DNA of 64,000 nucleotides from Virgibacillus halotolerans (GTDB taxonomy: Bacteria > Bacillota > Bacilli > Bacillales > Amphibacillaceae), in contig NZ_JAFBEA010000014.1 of the NCBI RefSeq assembly GCF_016908515.1, forward strand, positions 38,505 through 102,504, written 5' to 3'. This document shows positions 1-9,344 of this stretch, piece by piece (within the stretch, counting starts at the first letter, position 1; the number at the start of each line of letters is the position of its first letter). The position numbers and the translations under genes were made by a program. The notes under the pieces are model-generated. The model was not told the DNA's origin. It searched no databases and worked only from the letters and a program-made list of their open reading frames with translations.

Positions 1-797
1 GTCTTGCGTCTACTGGAAGAACCCGAGGAACGGGAGATTGAACTTCGGTTTCTACTGTAGCCGCGATTTCGTCGGTTACTATATCCATAACCATCATCAT
101 AATTATTGTATCTGCGTCTACGTCTGCCGCCTCCAAGAAATCCTTTTAACATAAATAGAACTACAATAACCGCTCCGATCGAAATGATCGGATGATCACT
201 AAAATATGTTTTCCCTTTATCAATGAGTCCTATCCCTTTATCGGCAATACCCTGTTCGGCTGCTTCTGGTTCAACAGAAGTGTCATCGGCATTCACAGTT
301 ACGTTGTAATGATCTGCTAGATCTGCCACAATTTGCTTGTATGTATTGGTTAATCCATCATCATATTGTCCCTCTTTAAAATAAGGGATCGCATATTCAT
401 CTAGAATTTCACCTGCGCGCTCATCGGAAATAATCTTTTCGATTCCTTTACCAGTGATGATTTGGATCTCGTGATCGTCTTCTGCAAACATAATTAATGT
501 GCCGTTATTTACATCGCCTTCTCCAATGCCGTAGTGATCAAAGGCTTTTACAGCAAAGCTGTTAGCAGGATCGCCATCTAAGCTATCAATCGTCAATACG
601 ACAACTTGGGCAGTGGACTCATCTTGCAGGGACTGACCAATTTCAAGTAGATCATCCCGATTGGAGTCGCTGAAGATATCAGCGTGATCCTGTACAAAGA
701 AGTTATTCTCATCTAAAGTTGGTACATCCGCAGCAAATGCTGGTGTCGTAAATAAGGTGAAACTTAAAAAAAGAATAAAAACCATAAGTGTGCGCAT
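1..797 (-). CDS. TPM-domain membrane protein (YgcG family), 3' end missing
   Basis: The gene runs off the left edge, so only the N-terminal part of about 265 residues is visible. It starts at ATG 795-797 with GGAGG eight bases upstream. The protein has a signal peptide (MRTLMVFILFLSF, cleaved near AFAADVP) and then a TPM domain of about 140 residues, with VVVLTIDSL, NNGTLIMFA and IITGKGIEKIIS segments. An acidic linker, one transmembrane helix (about residues 200-218) and an Arg/Ser/Gly/Tyr-rich tail follow. TPM domains occur in photosystem II repair phosphatases and in YgcG-like bacterial surface proteins of unclear function. The mature domain should face outside, anchored by the C-terminal helix. 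The low-complexity tail is typical of the family. The family assignment is firm; the function is unknown. Confidence 0.85.
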   Translation of the reverse strand, partial: MRTLMVFILFLSFTLFTTPAFAADVPTLDENNFFVQDHADIFSDSNRDDLLEIGQSLQDESTAQVVVLTIDSLDGDPANSFAVKAFDHYGIGEGDVNNGTLIMFAEDDHEIQIITGKGIEKIISDERAGEILDEYAIPYFKEGQYDDGLTNTYKQIVADLADHYNVTVNADDTSVEPEAAEQGIADKGIGLIDKGKTYFSDHPIISIGAVIVVLFMLKGFLGGGRRRRRYNNYDDGYGYSNRRNRGYSRNRSSISRSSGSSSRRK

Positions 798-881
798 TGC
801 TATCGCCTCCATATCTAAATATTCTTTAATATATCATGTTTACGACATTTGTAGGAGGGACTAAAGTCACATTTAGGCGAA

Positions 882-910
882 TTGACTTATACGATTATCC
901 TCTATATAAT
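882..910 (+). promoter_or_regulatory. Sigma-A promoter of queF
   Basis: TTGACT at 882-887 and TATAAT at 905-910 are separated by exactly 17 bases. Transcription would start near 917, just ahead of the preQ1 aptamer. Confidence 0.8.
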
Positions 911-925
911 AGATCCATTGAATAC

Positions 926-968
926 TTGAGAGGTTCTTAGCTTGCAACCCTCTATAAAAAACTAAGGA
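926..968 (+). promoter_or_regulatory. preQ1-I riboswitch aptamer
   Basis: The hairpin AGAGG (929-933) with CCTCT (949-953) carries the loop TTCTTAGCT and is followed by an A-rich linker and CTAAGGA. This is the class I preQ1 aptamer layout. CUUAG in the loop (936-940) can pair with CUAAG (962-966) to form the ligand-dependent pseudoknot. It sits directly upstream of queF, whose product makes preQ1, which fits feedback control. Confidence 0.9.
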
Positions 969-987
969 CAGATGATGCGATTTAAAA

Positions 988-1018
988 GCCATGTGCCTTA
1001 GGGTGCGTGGCCTTTTTT
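988..1018 (+). terminator. preQ1-controlled transcription attenuator
   Basis: A 10-bp stem (988-997 with 1002-1011, including G-U pairs) is followed by six T residues. CCTTAG at 996-1001, in the stem and loop, is complementary to CTAAGG at 962-967 of the aptamer. Without ligand that strand can form an antiterminator; with preQ1 it is held in the pseudoknot and the terminator forms. Confidence 0.8.
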
Positions 1019-1040
1019 AGTTACATGAGGAGGAATACAT

Positions 1041-1529
1041 ATGAAAGAACAGGATTTATCTGAATTGACGTTATTAGGTAACCAGGGCACGACGTATAAT
1101 TTTGATTATGCACCAGAGATATTGGAAACATTTGAAAATAACCATCCAAACAGAGATTATTTTGTGAAATTTAATGTTCCGGAATTTACTACATTGTGTC
1201 CAATGACGGGTCAGCCTGACTTTGCGACCTTGTACATCAGTTATATTCCAGATCAAAAAATGGTTGAAAGCAAGGCGTTGAAACTGTATTTATTTAGTTT
1301 TAGAAATCATGGTGGTTTTCATGAGGATAGTATGAACGTCATTATGAATGACTTGATTGAATTGATGGATCCACGTTATATAGAAGTGTGGGGGAAATTC
1401 ACGCCAAGGGGTGGAATTTCCATTGATCCGTACTGTAATTATGGAAAACCAGGTACCAAATTTGAACAAATGGCTGACCATCGGATGATGAACCATGACA
1501 TGTATCCAGAGAAAGTGGATAATCGATAA
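1041..1529 (+). CDS. queF: NADPH-dependent 7-cyano-7-deazaguanine reductase QueF
   Basis: The 162-residue product reduces preQ0 (7-cyano-7-deazaguanine) to preQ1 in the cytoplasm, the last free-base step before queuosine insertion into tRNA. It is the short unimodular form, as in Bacillus subtilis. The family motif [11 protein letters not shown] is at residues 51-60, with Cys53 the expected thioimide-forming residue and Asp60 the acid. The substrate and NADPH segment ESKALKLYL and the [10 protein letters not shown] loop follow. GAGGAGG at 1027-1033 precedes the ATG. The gene stands alone; the queCDE genes of the pathway are not in the window. Expression is set by the preQ1 riboswitch and attenuator just upstream. 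Confidence 0.96.
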   Translation: MKEQDLSELTLLGNQGTTYNFDYAPEILETFENNHPNRDYFVKFNVPEFTTLCPMTGQPDFATLYISYIPDQKMVESKALKLYLFSFRNHGGFHEDSMNVIMNDLIELMDPRYIEVWGKFTPRGGISIDPYCNYGKPGTKFEQMADHRMMNHDMYPEKVDNR

Positions 1530-1644
1530 AAAACCATTCATGAGGGTTGGCTAGGGTCTACCTGTTAAAGAAGATCTTTGGTTGCTTTATTATTGGTGAA
1601 GCTGGCTAGAAAAATTGGCACAGTCCAAATAGAATCGGAAGTTG

Positions 1645-1677
1645 TACGTCCTTCGTAGCAGAGGGGCGTATTTTTTT
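1645..1677 (+). terminator. Rho-independent terminator after queF
   Basis: TACGTCC (1645-1651) pairs with GGGCGTA (1664-1670) and is followed by seven T residues. Confidence 0.7.
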
Positions 1678-1724
1678 GTAGAAGTGCGTATTACAGATAT
1701 AATAGAAAAATGATCTGTTATTAG

Positions 1725-2744
1725 GTGCATTTCCTGGGAAATAACATAACAAATGATGTCATGTTAAGTGTTGGATTCGACAATAACTATAAGTGGAGTG
1801 ATTATTTGGTCTCTGTCAAAGATATTCAGAAAGCAAAAGAAAATATCGCAACTGTCATTAGTGAAACACCAATTTTTAGTTCTTCTCAATTAACTGAAAT
1901 ATGCGGTAATAATATGTTTTTTAAAGGAGAACATCTGCAGAAAACCGGTTCATTTAAGCTGCGTGGTGCTACCAATAAAGTGAAACGGGTTGTTAAAAAC
2001 GGTGCAACCTTTATTACTGCTGCTTCTTCTGGGAATCACGGGCAAGCAGTTGCATATATTGCCAACTTACTCGGAATCGATGCAACGATCGTTGTCCCGG
2101 AAGATGCGAATCAAAGCAAAATCAATGCGATCCAAGCCTATCATGGGCAAATAGAGAAATACGGATGGACCTCAGCAGAACGATTACCACGAGCGGAAGC
2201 ATTGGCGAAGGAAAATCAAGGAATTTATATACCACCATATGATGATTCATTCATTATTGCTGGGCAAGGAACGGTAGGCCTGGAAATATTGGAACAATTA
2301 GATAATGTGGATGTTATTGTCGTTCCCATCGGTGGTGGGGGACTTATCTCCGGCATATTAACAGCAGTAAAAGAAACAAAACCATCCATAAAAGTGATTG
2401 GAGTAGAACCGAAAACTGCGAATGATACGTTCTTGTCACTGGAAAATGGAACAATCACATCCATTAAAGAAACGAAAACGATTGCGGATGGTCTAAGAGC
2501 TAGTCACCCTGGAAATATGACATTTCCAATTGTCCAAAAATATGTAGATGACATTGTATTGGTAAGTGATGAGGAAATTCAACAAGCGCAATTTTTCGTC
2601 ATGGAACGCATGAAGCAGGTGATTGAATTTTCTGGTGCGGTAACAGTTGCTGCGGCAATTTTTGGCAAACTAAGTGTGCAGCAGAAAAACGTTGTGTGTG
2701 TATTATCCGGAGGAAATGTTGATTTACATGAATGGCATGGTTAA
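1725..2744 (+). CDS. Threonine/serine dehydratase (PLP fold type II)
   Basis: This is a PLP-dependent beta-family enzyme of 339 residues at most. The PLP lysine lies in KTGSFKLRGA (about residue 78). The phosphate-binding loop is SSGNHGQ, and the glycine-rich loop IGGGGL and the C-terminal VLSGGN are present. The layout matches threonine ammonia-lyase and serine/threonine dehydratases without a C-terminal ACT regulatory domain, so it resembles the catabolic TdcB or EutB-like type. The reaction would convert L-Thr or L-Ser to a 2-oxo acid plus ammonia. The start is uncertain: GTG 1725 gives a 12-residue extension, while ATG 1761 is in frame; neither has a clear ribosome binding site. It lies beside the allantoin island but a link is not shown. 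Confidence 0.85.
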   Translation: MHFLGNNITNDVMLSVGFDNNYKWSDYLVSVKDIQKAKENIATVISETPIFSSSQLTEICGNNMFFKGEHLQKTGSFKLRGATNKVKRVVKNGATFITAASSGNHGQAVAYIANLLGIDATIVVPEDANQSKINAIQAYHGQIEKYGWTSAERLPRAEALAKENQGIYIPPYDDSFIIAGQGTVGLEILEQLDNVDVIVVPIGGGGLISGILTAVKETKPSIKVIGVEPKTANDTFLSLENGTITSIKETKTIADGLRASHPGNMTFPIVQKYVDDIVLVSDEEIQQAQFFVMERMKQVIEFSGAVTVAAAIFGKLSVQQKNVVCVLSGGNVDLHEWHG

Positions 2745-2814
2745 ATGAACGAGATGATAAGCTTTATGCCAAAGTTATCAATGAAAGTAAACCTACATGA
2801 AGAAATTTCTTTTT

Positions 2815-2850
2815 GTGCATTGTGAACAAATGACAGTTCATTATATACAA
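2815..2850. promoter_or_regulatory. Putative operator element upstream of the allantoin permease
   Basis: The stretch begins TGTGCATTGTGAACAA, continues through GACAGTTCAT and ends in ATACAAC. A closely similar stretch lies at 7747-7783 before the MFS transporter gene, and a partial one at 9345-9373 before the YfcC gene. GAAC and GTTC form a small inverted repeat. A role as a regulator binding site is inferred. Confidence 0.4.
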
Positions 2851-3007
2851 CTTATTTCAATGAATCATGCAGTCTAGCTAACTCATGCTAGTCGTTTTGT
2901 CCAATCAACCTAAAGACAAAAGTGCGTTTATTGTTGTATACTGTTGAATGGTTTGAAAAAGTAAACAATAAACATAGTACATTTAATTGAATTTAGGGGG
3001 TATTCCT

Positions 3008-4489
3008 TTGGACAATATTAATCGTGAAGCCTTTAAGGAAGCGGGCTTCAGTGAAGATGTTTTACCAACAAAGGACAAGGATAGGACTTGGAATATAGGA
3101 AATTTCGCAACTGTTTGGATGGGATCTGTGCATAATATCCCTAATTATATTGCAATCGGTGGTCTCTTTGCAATTGGGTTATCGGTCGGACAAGTATTTT
3201 CGGCAATAATGGCAGCATCTATCATTTTGGCATTGGTGATGGTGATGAATGGACATGCTGGATCAAAGTATGGATTGCCATTTGCAATGCTTCTCAGATC
3301 TTCTTACGGGAATAAAGGATCGATGATACCTGGCGTACTAAGAGGTGTTATTGCAGCAATTATGTGGTTCGGTTTCCAGACTTATGCGGGAAGTCAGGCA
3401 TTATCTATATTAATCGGGAAAATGTGGCCATCGTATTTGGCATTAGGCGGCGATTGGAACTTTTTCGGATTGACATTACCTGCACTCATATCATTCCTTC
3501 TATTCTGGGCATTTAATGTTGCGTTAATTTATGGAGGAATGGACTTTTTAGGTAAATTTACCAACATTCTTTCTCCGCTGGTATATATTGTTTTTGGTGG
3601 AATGGCGATCTGGGCTATTAACTTAGCAGGCGGTATTGGTCCAATCCTAAGTTACAGTGGAACAGGAATTAGTGGGAATGGTTTTGTTGTCTTTATCGGT
3701 GCAATCACTGCAGTTATTGCAGCATGGGCAGCGCCAATGGTCAGTGTTTCGGACTTTACGAGGTTGTCTCGTTCCACGAAGGAACAAGCGATTGGACAGC
3801 CGTTAGGGTTAATTGTGACCTATTTATTATTTGCTGTTGCAAGTATTTCTATTATTGTAGGTTCCGAAATTGCTTTTGGTACACCGATTTGGAACGTGCT
3901 GGATGTTGTAGCTCGATTTGATGGTGCGTTTGCAATTGGAATATCTGTACTGACATTATGTTTAACAACATTATCTGTAAACGTGACTGGAAATATTGTT
4001 CCAGCAGGTTATCAATTGGCTTCATTATTTCCAAAAAAACTTACCTTTAAGTCAGGTGCAACAATTGCAGCTATCATCGGTATACTCGTTATGCCATGGA
4101 AACTAATGGAGAATTCAACTAGTATCTTTACATTCTTAAACATTGTCGCGGGTCTCTTGGCACCAATTACTGGCGTAATGCTGGCGCAATATTTTATGAT
4201 ATCAAAAAAAGAAATCGACTTAAAAGAATTGTATTCACATAATGGGAAGTATAATTATCAAAATGGCTTTAACGTGAATGCGATCGTAACAACAATTGTT
4301 GCGGGTGTGCTTTCTTTAATTGGCATGTTTGTACCGTTTTTCGATGCGCTTTATCAGATGTCATGGTTTGTAGGGATCATATCAGCCTTTATTCTCTACA
4401 CAGTTCTTGAACGCGCAAGGTTAAAAAAAAACTTGCAAAAAACACCATTAAACAAAGTTGAAAAACCTGATAAGGTAATGCAAGGTTAA
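3008..4489 (+). CDS. pucI: Allantoin permease, NCS1 family (PucI-like)
   Basis: The product of 493 residues is an NCS1 nucleobase:cation symporter with about 12 membrane helices. The N-terminal signature TWNIGNFATVWMGSVHNIPNY and the helix 3 motif GSKYGLPFAMLLRSSYG are typical. TTG 3008 is chosen because AGGGGG (2995-3000) lies seven bases upstream; a longer reading from TTG 2987 has no site. The gene is followed after 26 bases by an allantoinase gene with its own strong ribosome binding site, so the two form an operon. Imported substrate is most likely allantoin, as for PucI of B. subtilis; uracil or hydantoin cannot be excluded from sequence. Confidence 0.88.
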   Translation: MDNINREAFKEAGFSEDVLPTKDKDRTWNIGNFATVWMGSVHNIPNYIAIGGLFAIGLSVGQVFSAIMAASIILALVMVMNGHAGSKYGLPFAMLLRSSYGNKGSMIPGVLRGVIAAIMWFGFQTYAGSQALSILIGKMWPSYLALGGDWNFFGLTLPALISFLLFWAFNVALIYGGMDFLGKFTNILSPLVYIVFGGMAIWAINLAGGIGPILSYSGTGISGNGFVVFIGAITAVIAAWAAPMVSVSDFTRLSRSTKEQAIGQPLGLIVTYLLFAVASISIIVGSEIAFGTPIWNVLDVVARFDGAFAIGISVLTLCLTTLSVNVTGNIVPAGYQLASLFPKKLTFKSGATIAAIIGILVMPWKLMENSTSIFTFLNIVAGLLAPITGVMLAQYFMISKKEIDLKELYSHNGKYNYQNGFNVNAIVTTIVAGVLSLIGMFVPFFDALYQMSWFVGIISAFILYTVLERARLKKNLQKTPLNKVEKPDKVMQG

Positions 4490-4515
4490 AATAAATATAC
4501 CAAAGGAGAATGAAT

Positions 4516-5880
4516 ATGACTTACGATTTAGTTATTAAAGGTGGAAATGTTGTATTACGTGATAGCGTGGTAACAGCAGATATTGGAATAAAAGATGAAA
4601 AGATTGCCTGCATCGCTGAACAAATTACAGATGATGCTAAAGAAGTAATTAATGCAAATGGTCAATTTGTTATGCCTGGTATGATTGATACCCACGTTCA
4701 TATTAGTGAACCTGGGCGGACAGAATGGGAAGGCTTCGAAACGGGCTCTAAGTCACTTGCAGCAGGTGGAACAACAAGTTATGTAGAAATGCCTTTAAAC
4801 GCGTTGCCAGCAACAACAAATAAAGCAGCTCTCGATCTTAAATTGGAAGCAGCAATCGATCAGAACTATGTCGATTACTCCTTTTATGGTGGACTTGTTC
4901 CAGATAACTTGGACAAGCTACAAGAATTGTCTGATGCGGGTGTACAGGCTTTCAAATGCTTCCTATCAGATATCACGAGTGATATTCCGGATGACTTTGT
5001 AAATGTAGACGATTATACGTTATATAAAGGAATGCAAAAATTAGCTGAATTGGGTCATATACTTTGTATTCATGCAGAAAACCCTTCGGTAACTTCAAAA
5101 CTCTCGGAAGAAATGATGAGGGAAGGTAGAACAACTGCGATGGATTATGTGGATTCACGTCCGATATTTACGGAAGTAGAAGCAGTTCAGCGTGCATTGT
5201 TATTTGCCAAAGAAACAGGATGTAAACTACATCTAGTGCATATCAGTACATCCGAAGCAATTCAAGCTATTACACAGGCACGAAGAGAAGGTGTCGATGT
5301 TACGGTAGAAACGTGTACACATTACTTAGCGCTTACTGCAGAAGATGTAGCGGAAATTGGTCCACGAGCGAAATGTCAACCACCATTAAGAAAAGCAAAA
5401 GATCAAGCAAAACTATGGGACGAGCTAATGGCTGGTAATATTGATTGGCTAACATCCGATCATTCACCATGTACGGAAGACTTAAAAGAAGGTAACCTTT
5501 TCGAGGCATGGGGCGGCATCAGTGGCGCACAAAATAACGTGGATATTATGTTTGATTTAGCAGTAAAACAGCGTGGGTTATCCATTAATAAATTTGTTGA
5601 TTTAATTGCAACGAATCCGTCAAAACGTTTCAATTTACCAAATAAAGGTGAGATCTCTGTTGCGAAAGATGCGGATATTATTTTAGTAGACCCGAACAGT
5701 TCTTACACATTGAAAAGAGAAGACCTTTACTATAAAAACAAACACAGCGCGTACGAAGGTAGAGAAATTGACTGTCGCGTGACAAAAACAATCCTACGTG
5801 GAAATGTTGTTTATGATCTTGAACAAGGTATCGTTGGTAACCCGAAAGGTAAATTAATGTCCGCTAACGATAATAAATAA
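4516..5880 (+). CDS. allB: Allantoinase, copy 1
   Basis: This 454-residue cyclic amidohydrolase opens the hydantoin ring of allantoin to give allantoate. Visible binuclear metal-site features are [10 protein letters not shown] (HxH), the carboxylated lysine region [21 protein letters not shown] and the metal-binding aspartate in TSDHSP. The [21 protein letters not shown] stretch separates allantoinases from dihydropyrimidinases and dihydroorotases. ATG 4516 is preferred to ATG 4510 because AAGGAG ends seven bases before it. The gene is co-transcribed with the permease. A second allantoinase gene follows after a repeat-filled gap. Confidence 0.93.
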   Translation: MTYDLVIKGGNVVLRDSVVTADIGIKDEKIACIAEQITDDAKEVINANGQFVMPGMIDTHVHISEPGRTEWEGFETGSKSLAAGGTTSYVEMPLNALPATTNKAALDLKLEAAIDQNYVDYSFYGGLVPDNLDKLQELSDAGVQAFKCFLSDITSDIPDDFVNVDDYTLYKGMQKLAELGHILCIHAENPSVTSKLSEEMMREGRTTAMDYVDSRPIFTEVEAVQRALLFAKETGCKLHLVHISTSEAIQAITQARREGVDVTVETCTHYLALTAEDVAEIGPRAKCQPPLRKAKDQAKLWDELMAGNIDWLTSDHSPCTEDLKEGNLFEAWGGISGAQNNVDIMFDLAVKQRGLSINKFVDLIATNPSKRFNLPNKGEISVAKDADIILVDPNSSYTLKREDLYYKNKHSAYEGREIDCRVTKTILRGNVVYDLEQGIVGNPKGKLMSANDNK

Positions 5881-5999
5881 AGACTGTTTTCCAATAGAGT
5901 GCGGTGGGTTCGGCCCATCGGAAAATTTGTTGTTTATATAAGTAATGAAACTTAAAACTTAAAAGAGGTATGAACTGCGAAGTATATGCCAGTTATTTT

Positions 6000-6112
6000 C
6001 CGCTACGGACCGTTGCTTTCCGCGGGCACGGCTTCAGCCTCCTCGAGCAAACCACTCTGCGGGGTCTTCAGACACGTGCTGTCCCGCAGGAGTCAACGGT
6101 CCTTCGCTCCAA
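6000..6112 (-). repeat. Palindromic repeat unit 1
   Basis: Read on the minus strand it has the conserved core GACTCCTGCGGGA and CCCGCGGAAAGC. It is closed by complementary arms GGACCGTTG (6007-6015) and CAACGGTCC (6094-6102). The same core recurs at 6164-6240 and 55165-55287 with different but still complementary arms. Confidence 0.8.
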
Positions 6113-6163
6113 ACAACTATCATCATAGTTAAGAGCAATTTAATTATTGTCAAAAACTATGTT

Positions 6164-6240
6164 AGCGAAGGAAATACACGTAGACTCCTGCGGGAAAGCT
6201 CAGAGCGAGCCCGCGGAAAGCGTAGTGTATTTCCGAAGCG
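6164..6240 (+). repeat. Palindromic repeat unit 2
   Basis: It carries the core GACTCCTGCGGGAAAGC and CCCGCGGAAAGC, closed by perfectly complementary arms GGAAATACAC (6170-6179) and GTGTATTTCC (6225-6234). Confidence 0.8.
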
Positions 6241-6345
6241 ATAAGCAAGGAACGCAATGATGTCGCAGTTTATATCAATAGCAACAAGGTATACGAAAAC
6301 AGCTTAAGTAAAACAGTAAAAAACGAATAAATGGAGGAGTGCCAC

Positions 6346-7683
6346 ATGGCTGATTATGATTTAATTATTAAAAACGGTACGATCGTTACTGCTGATGCAA
6401 CGATAAAAGGATCTATCGCTGTTAAGGACGGAAAAATTAAACAAGTAGCTGCTGATCAAACAATTGAAGCAACTGCTGATAAGGAAATTGATGCAGCAGG
6501 ACTTCACGTTTTTCCGGGGCTAATTGACTCACATGTCCACTTTAATGAACCTGGAAGAGCCGAATGGGAAGGTCTTGCAACAGGTAGTAGAGCGTTAGCT
6601 GCTGGTGGTGCAACGACATTCTTTGATATGCCATTAAATAGCACACCACCAACCATTAATAAAGAGAACCTGAAACTGAAAAGTTCACTTGCTGATGAAA
6701 AGTCGATCGTAAATCCAAGATTCTGGGGTGGACTTGTTCCGCAAAATATTGCGGATTTAAAAGAACTACATGAAAATGGTGTGATCGGATTTAAAGCATT
6801 TATGTCACCAAGCGGTATTGCTGATTTTGATAATGCGGATGATGAAACCCTTTATAAAGGGATGAAAGAAATTGCTTCATTCGGTTCACTACTTGCTGTA
6901 CACGCTGAGAGCACTGTTATTTGTGACCAGCTTGCAGCAGAAAAACAAAGCCAAGGTAAAACAACTGCGAGGGACTTTGTCGAATCAAGACCAGTTATTT
7001 CTGAGATTGAAGCGGTAAGAAGAATTATTTCTTATGCAGAAGCAACAGGTTGTAAATTGCATATTGTACATGCAAGCAGTCGTAAAGTCGTAGAAGTCAT
7101 CAATCAGGCTAAAGCACGTGGTGTCGATGTAACTGTGGAAACATGCCCACATTATTTAGCGTTGACAGTAAAAGATTTAGAAGAAAAAGGTGGTCTGGCC
7201 AAATGTATGCCACCACTGAGAGACGAAGATGAAGTAGAAGACCTATGGGCAGCTGTAGCAAATGGCGAGATCAATGTTATTGGATCAGATCATTCACCAG
7301 CACCAGCAGATATGAAAACTATAACAGATAACTATTTTGAGGGCTGGGGCGGTATTTCTGGTGCACAGTCACTTTTAAATATTTTGTTAACAGAGGGTTA
7401 TTTCAAACGAAATATTCCGCTTGAAAAGATAGTCGAACTTACTTCAGCAAATCCAGCAAAACGATTTGGAATTGCTAATAAGGGAACGATCGCTGTTGAT
7501 TATGATGCCGATCTAACACTTGTTAATCTAAATGAAAGCTTTGAACTGAAGAATGAAGATCTATTCTATCGTCATCAACATTCTGCCTATGTAGGAAAAA
7601 CATTCAAAGGAAACGTGAAAACAACAATCGTAAATGGTGATGTTGTTTATAATGATGGAAAGATAATCGCTGATCAACAATAA
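6346..7683 (+). CDS. allB: Allantoinase, copy 2
   Basis: This 445-residue paralogue of the preceding enzyme has the same motifs: SHVHFNEPGRAEWEG, the lysine region IGFKAFMSP, VHAES, HIVHAS and GSDHSP. ATG 6346 is chosen over the in-frame ATG 6331 because GGAGG (6333-6337) lies eight bases before it. A strong terminator follows the stop codon, so this ends the permease-allantoinase transcription unit or is a unit of its own. Whether the two copies differ in stereo-preference or substrate (allantoin versus another hydantoin or ureide) cannot be told from sequence; both keep all metal ligands. Confidence 0.93.
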   Translation: MADYDLIIKNGTIVTADATIKGSIAVKDGKIKQVAADQTIEATADKEIDAAGLHVFPGLIDSHVHFNEPGRAEWEGLATGSRALAAGGATTFFDMPLNSTPPTINKENLKLKSSLADEKSIVNPRFWGGLVPQNIADLKELHENGVIGFKAFMSPSGIADFDNADDETLYKGMKEIASFGSLLAVHAESTVICDQLAAEKQSQGKTTARDFVESRPVISEIEAVRRIISYAEATGCKLHIVHASSRKVVEVINQAKARGVDVTVETCPHYLALTVKDLEEKGGLAKCMPPLRDEDEVEDLWAAVANGEINVIGSDHSPAPADMKTITDNYFEGWGGISGAQSLLNILLTEGYFKRNIPLEKIVELTSANPAKRFGIANKGTIAVDYDADLTLVNLNESFELKNEDLFYRHQHSAYVGKTFKGNVKTTIVNGDVVYNDGKIIADQQ

Positions 7684-7690
7684 TACACAA

Positions 7691-7731
7691 AAAGATTCCA
7701 ACATCCTCTTATGGGATGTTGGAATCTTTTT
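7691..7731 (+). terminator. Rho-independent terminator after allantoinase 2
   Basis: A 13-bp stem with GATTCCAACATCC as the left arm, a 6-nt loop, then a T-run. Confidence 0.92.
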
Positions 7732-7746
7732 AATTAGATAGATCTA

Positions 7747-7783
7747 TGTGCAAAGTGAACAATTAACTGTCCATATACAACAA
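7747..7783. promoter_or_regulatory. Putative operator element upstream of the MFS gene
   Basis: TGTGCAAAGTGAACAA, AACTGTCCAT and ATACAAC align in order with the element at 2815-2850. It lies about 190 bases before the likely start of the transporter. Function is inferred from its repetition within the island. Confidence 0.4.
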
Positions 7784-7970
7784 CATATATCACATGGTGG
7801 TTTAGAGTGGAAGGTTCCCGAAGTACGTTTTGTTCATTACAGATAATGATCTTCTGACGATTTTCAATTAAACTACTATTATGGATAAATTTTCATGGGG
7901 TAGACTTGATGAAAGTTAACCCCATGAAATGAGAGAATATGTATTTCAATCAAAGGGGGAGCATTACATA

Positions 7971-9227
7971 GTGAAGGAAGCAGAAGAGATAGAAAAAACG
8001 CAGCATGAATCTAAATCTAAAATGCCATATTGGTGGAAGGCAGTAATTGCTTTTACTTTTGGGTGGATGTTATTGAATGCGAGCAAATACTTTCTGAATC
8101 CCATTTTAGGGAATATTGGACTGGAGTACGACCTTAATAATACGCAACTAGGGCTTGTCAATAGTATTTTCTTTTTAACTTATACGTTTGCACAAATCCC
8201 TGCCGGCTCATTAGCGGATAAATATGGGAAGAAAAGGTTTATTGTAATTGGTTTCATTTGTTTTGGATTATTTACAGGTTTAAGCGGATTAATGGCAGGA
8301 TTTACAGGCTTTATTGTTGCGCGAGCGCTTGCGGGACTTTCGTCGTCCACCTATTATGGTCCACAGTTTGCCCTGTCTGCAGAGGCGATACCAACGAAAC
8401 ATAGGACTCTAGGGAGTGCAATTATTAACAGTGGCGCAGGAGTAGGGATTGCCTTAGGGTTTGTAGTGTCAAGTACATTAGTATTGGACTGGGGTTATGA
8501 CTGGAAAATAGCTTTTTATATTTTCGGTACGTTGACTGTTTTGGTAGGGATCTTGATCAATGTTCTGGTAAAGGACGATAGGAAAAAGCAGCCAGAAGTC
8601 GTTGGAGAGGAATCTCCAACACCGAAACCAAAGGGATCCGTAATTTCCTTATTTAAAAATCGCAACTTGCTTGTTGTATTTTTAGTATTATTTTGTTCCA
8701 TCTATGGTTTCACGGTTATTGTTACATGGTTACCGCTATATTTGGTGTCTGAACGTGGTTTTTCAGGAAGTCAGGTTGGATTAATCTCTGCACTGGTGCC
8801 CTTGACGTCGATTCCGAGTGCATTACTATTTAGTCATTTTATCGATAAGATGGGTAAGAAAAAACCATTTGCCTTTTTTATGCTTCCAATGGCTGCCATT
8901 GCGTTATGGGCAACAGTGTATATGGAAAGTATTCCACTACTTATCGTATCATTGATTTTTTATGGTATTTTTGGAAAGCTTGCTTTAGACCCGCTTCTCA
9001 TTGCTACTGTTTCTGAGAATGCAGAGCCGGAAATGTATGGGGTTGCTTATAGCACATATAACTTTATCGGGATGATTTCTTCTGTAATCTGCCCGTTCTT
9101 TACTGGTATTCTTGCAGACATGACGGGAAGTATGAGTTCTGGGTTTTATTCTGCCGTTGTTGTGCTTGGAATAGGGATGGTCATCATGATGTTCCTGAAA
9201 GAAACGCCACGTAAAACAGCAGCATAA
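7971..9227 (+). CDS. MFS transporter, possibly for a ureide or organic anion
   Basis: The 418-residue product is a 12-helix major facilitator. The A-motif loop GSLADKYGKKRF between helices 2 and 3 and the domain repeat HFIDKMGKKKP are visible, with a charged central loop (VKDDRKKQPEVVGEE). It resembles the anion:cation symporter branch. GTG 7971 is chosen because AAAGGGGGA lies about ten bases upstream; the reading from 7929 adds 14 residues without a site. Terminators on both sides make it a single-gene unit. Its place between allantoinase and pucR suggests uptake of allantoate, a ureide or a related anion, but this is inferred from context only. Confidence 0.85.
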   Translation: MKEAEEIEKTQHESKSKMPYWWKAVIAFTFGWMLLNASKYFLNPILGNIGLEYDLNNTQLGLVNSIFFLTYTFAQIPAGSLADKYGKKRFIVIGFICFGLFTGLSGLMAGFTGFIVARALAGLSSSTYYGPQFALSAEAIPTKHRTLGSAIINSGAGVGIALGFVVSSTLVLDWGYDWKIAFYIFGTLTVLVGILINVLVKDDRKKQPEVVGEESPTPKPKGSVISLFKNRNLLVVFLVLFCSIYGFTVIVTWLPLYLVSERGFSGSQVGLISALVPLTSIPSALLFSHFIDKMGKKKPFAFFMLPMAAIALWATVYMESIPLLIVSLIFYGIFGKLALDPLLIATVSENAEPEMYGVAYSTYNFIGMISSVICPFFTGILADMTGSMSSGFYSAVVVLGIGMVIMMFLKETPRKTAA

Positions 9228-9249
9228 ACATAACTATATAAAAAACAAG

Positions 9250-9283
9250 AAGGTTGTTCCATATATATTGGGACAGCCTTTTT
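9250..9283 (+). terminator. Rho-independent terminator after the MFS gene
   Basis: An 11-bp stem (AAGGTTGTTCC with GGGACAGCCTT) is followed by T residues. The rest of the 323-base gap to the next gene holds the element at 9345-9373 and no gene. Confidence 0.9.
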
Positions 9284-9344
9284 GTTGTTTCTAAGCTACA
9301 TGAAAGGAACGATTTTGATTTAATTTGTATAACGCATTGTTTAT

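Larger units (their letters stand above)
5881..6345. repeat. Gap between allantoinase genes with two palindromic repeat units
   Basis: No gene is seen. The gap holds two hairpin units of a repeat type common in Bacillaceae intergenic DNA, listed separately. They are enclosed by an outer inverted pair, AACTGCGA (about 5972-5979) and TCGCAGTT (about 6263-6270). The ribosome binding site of the second allantoinase is at the right end. Confidence 0.75.
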
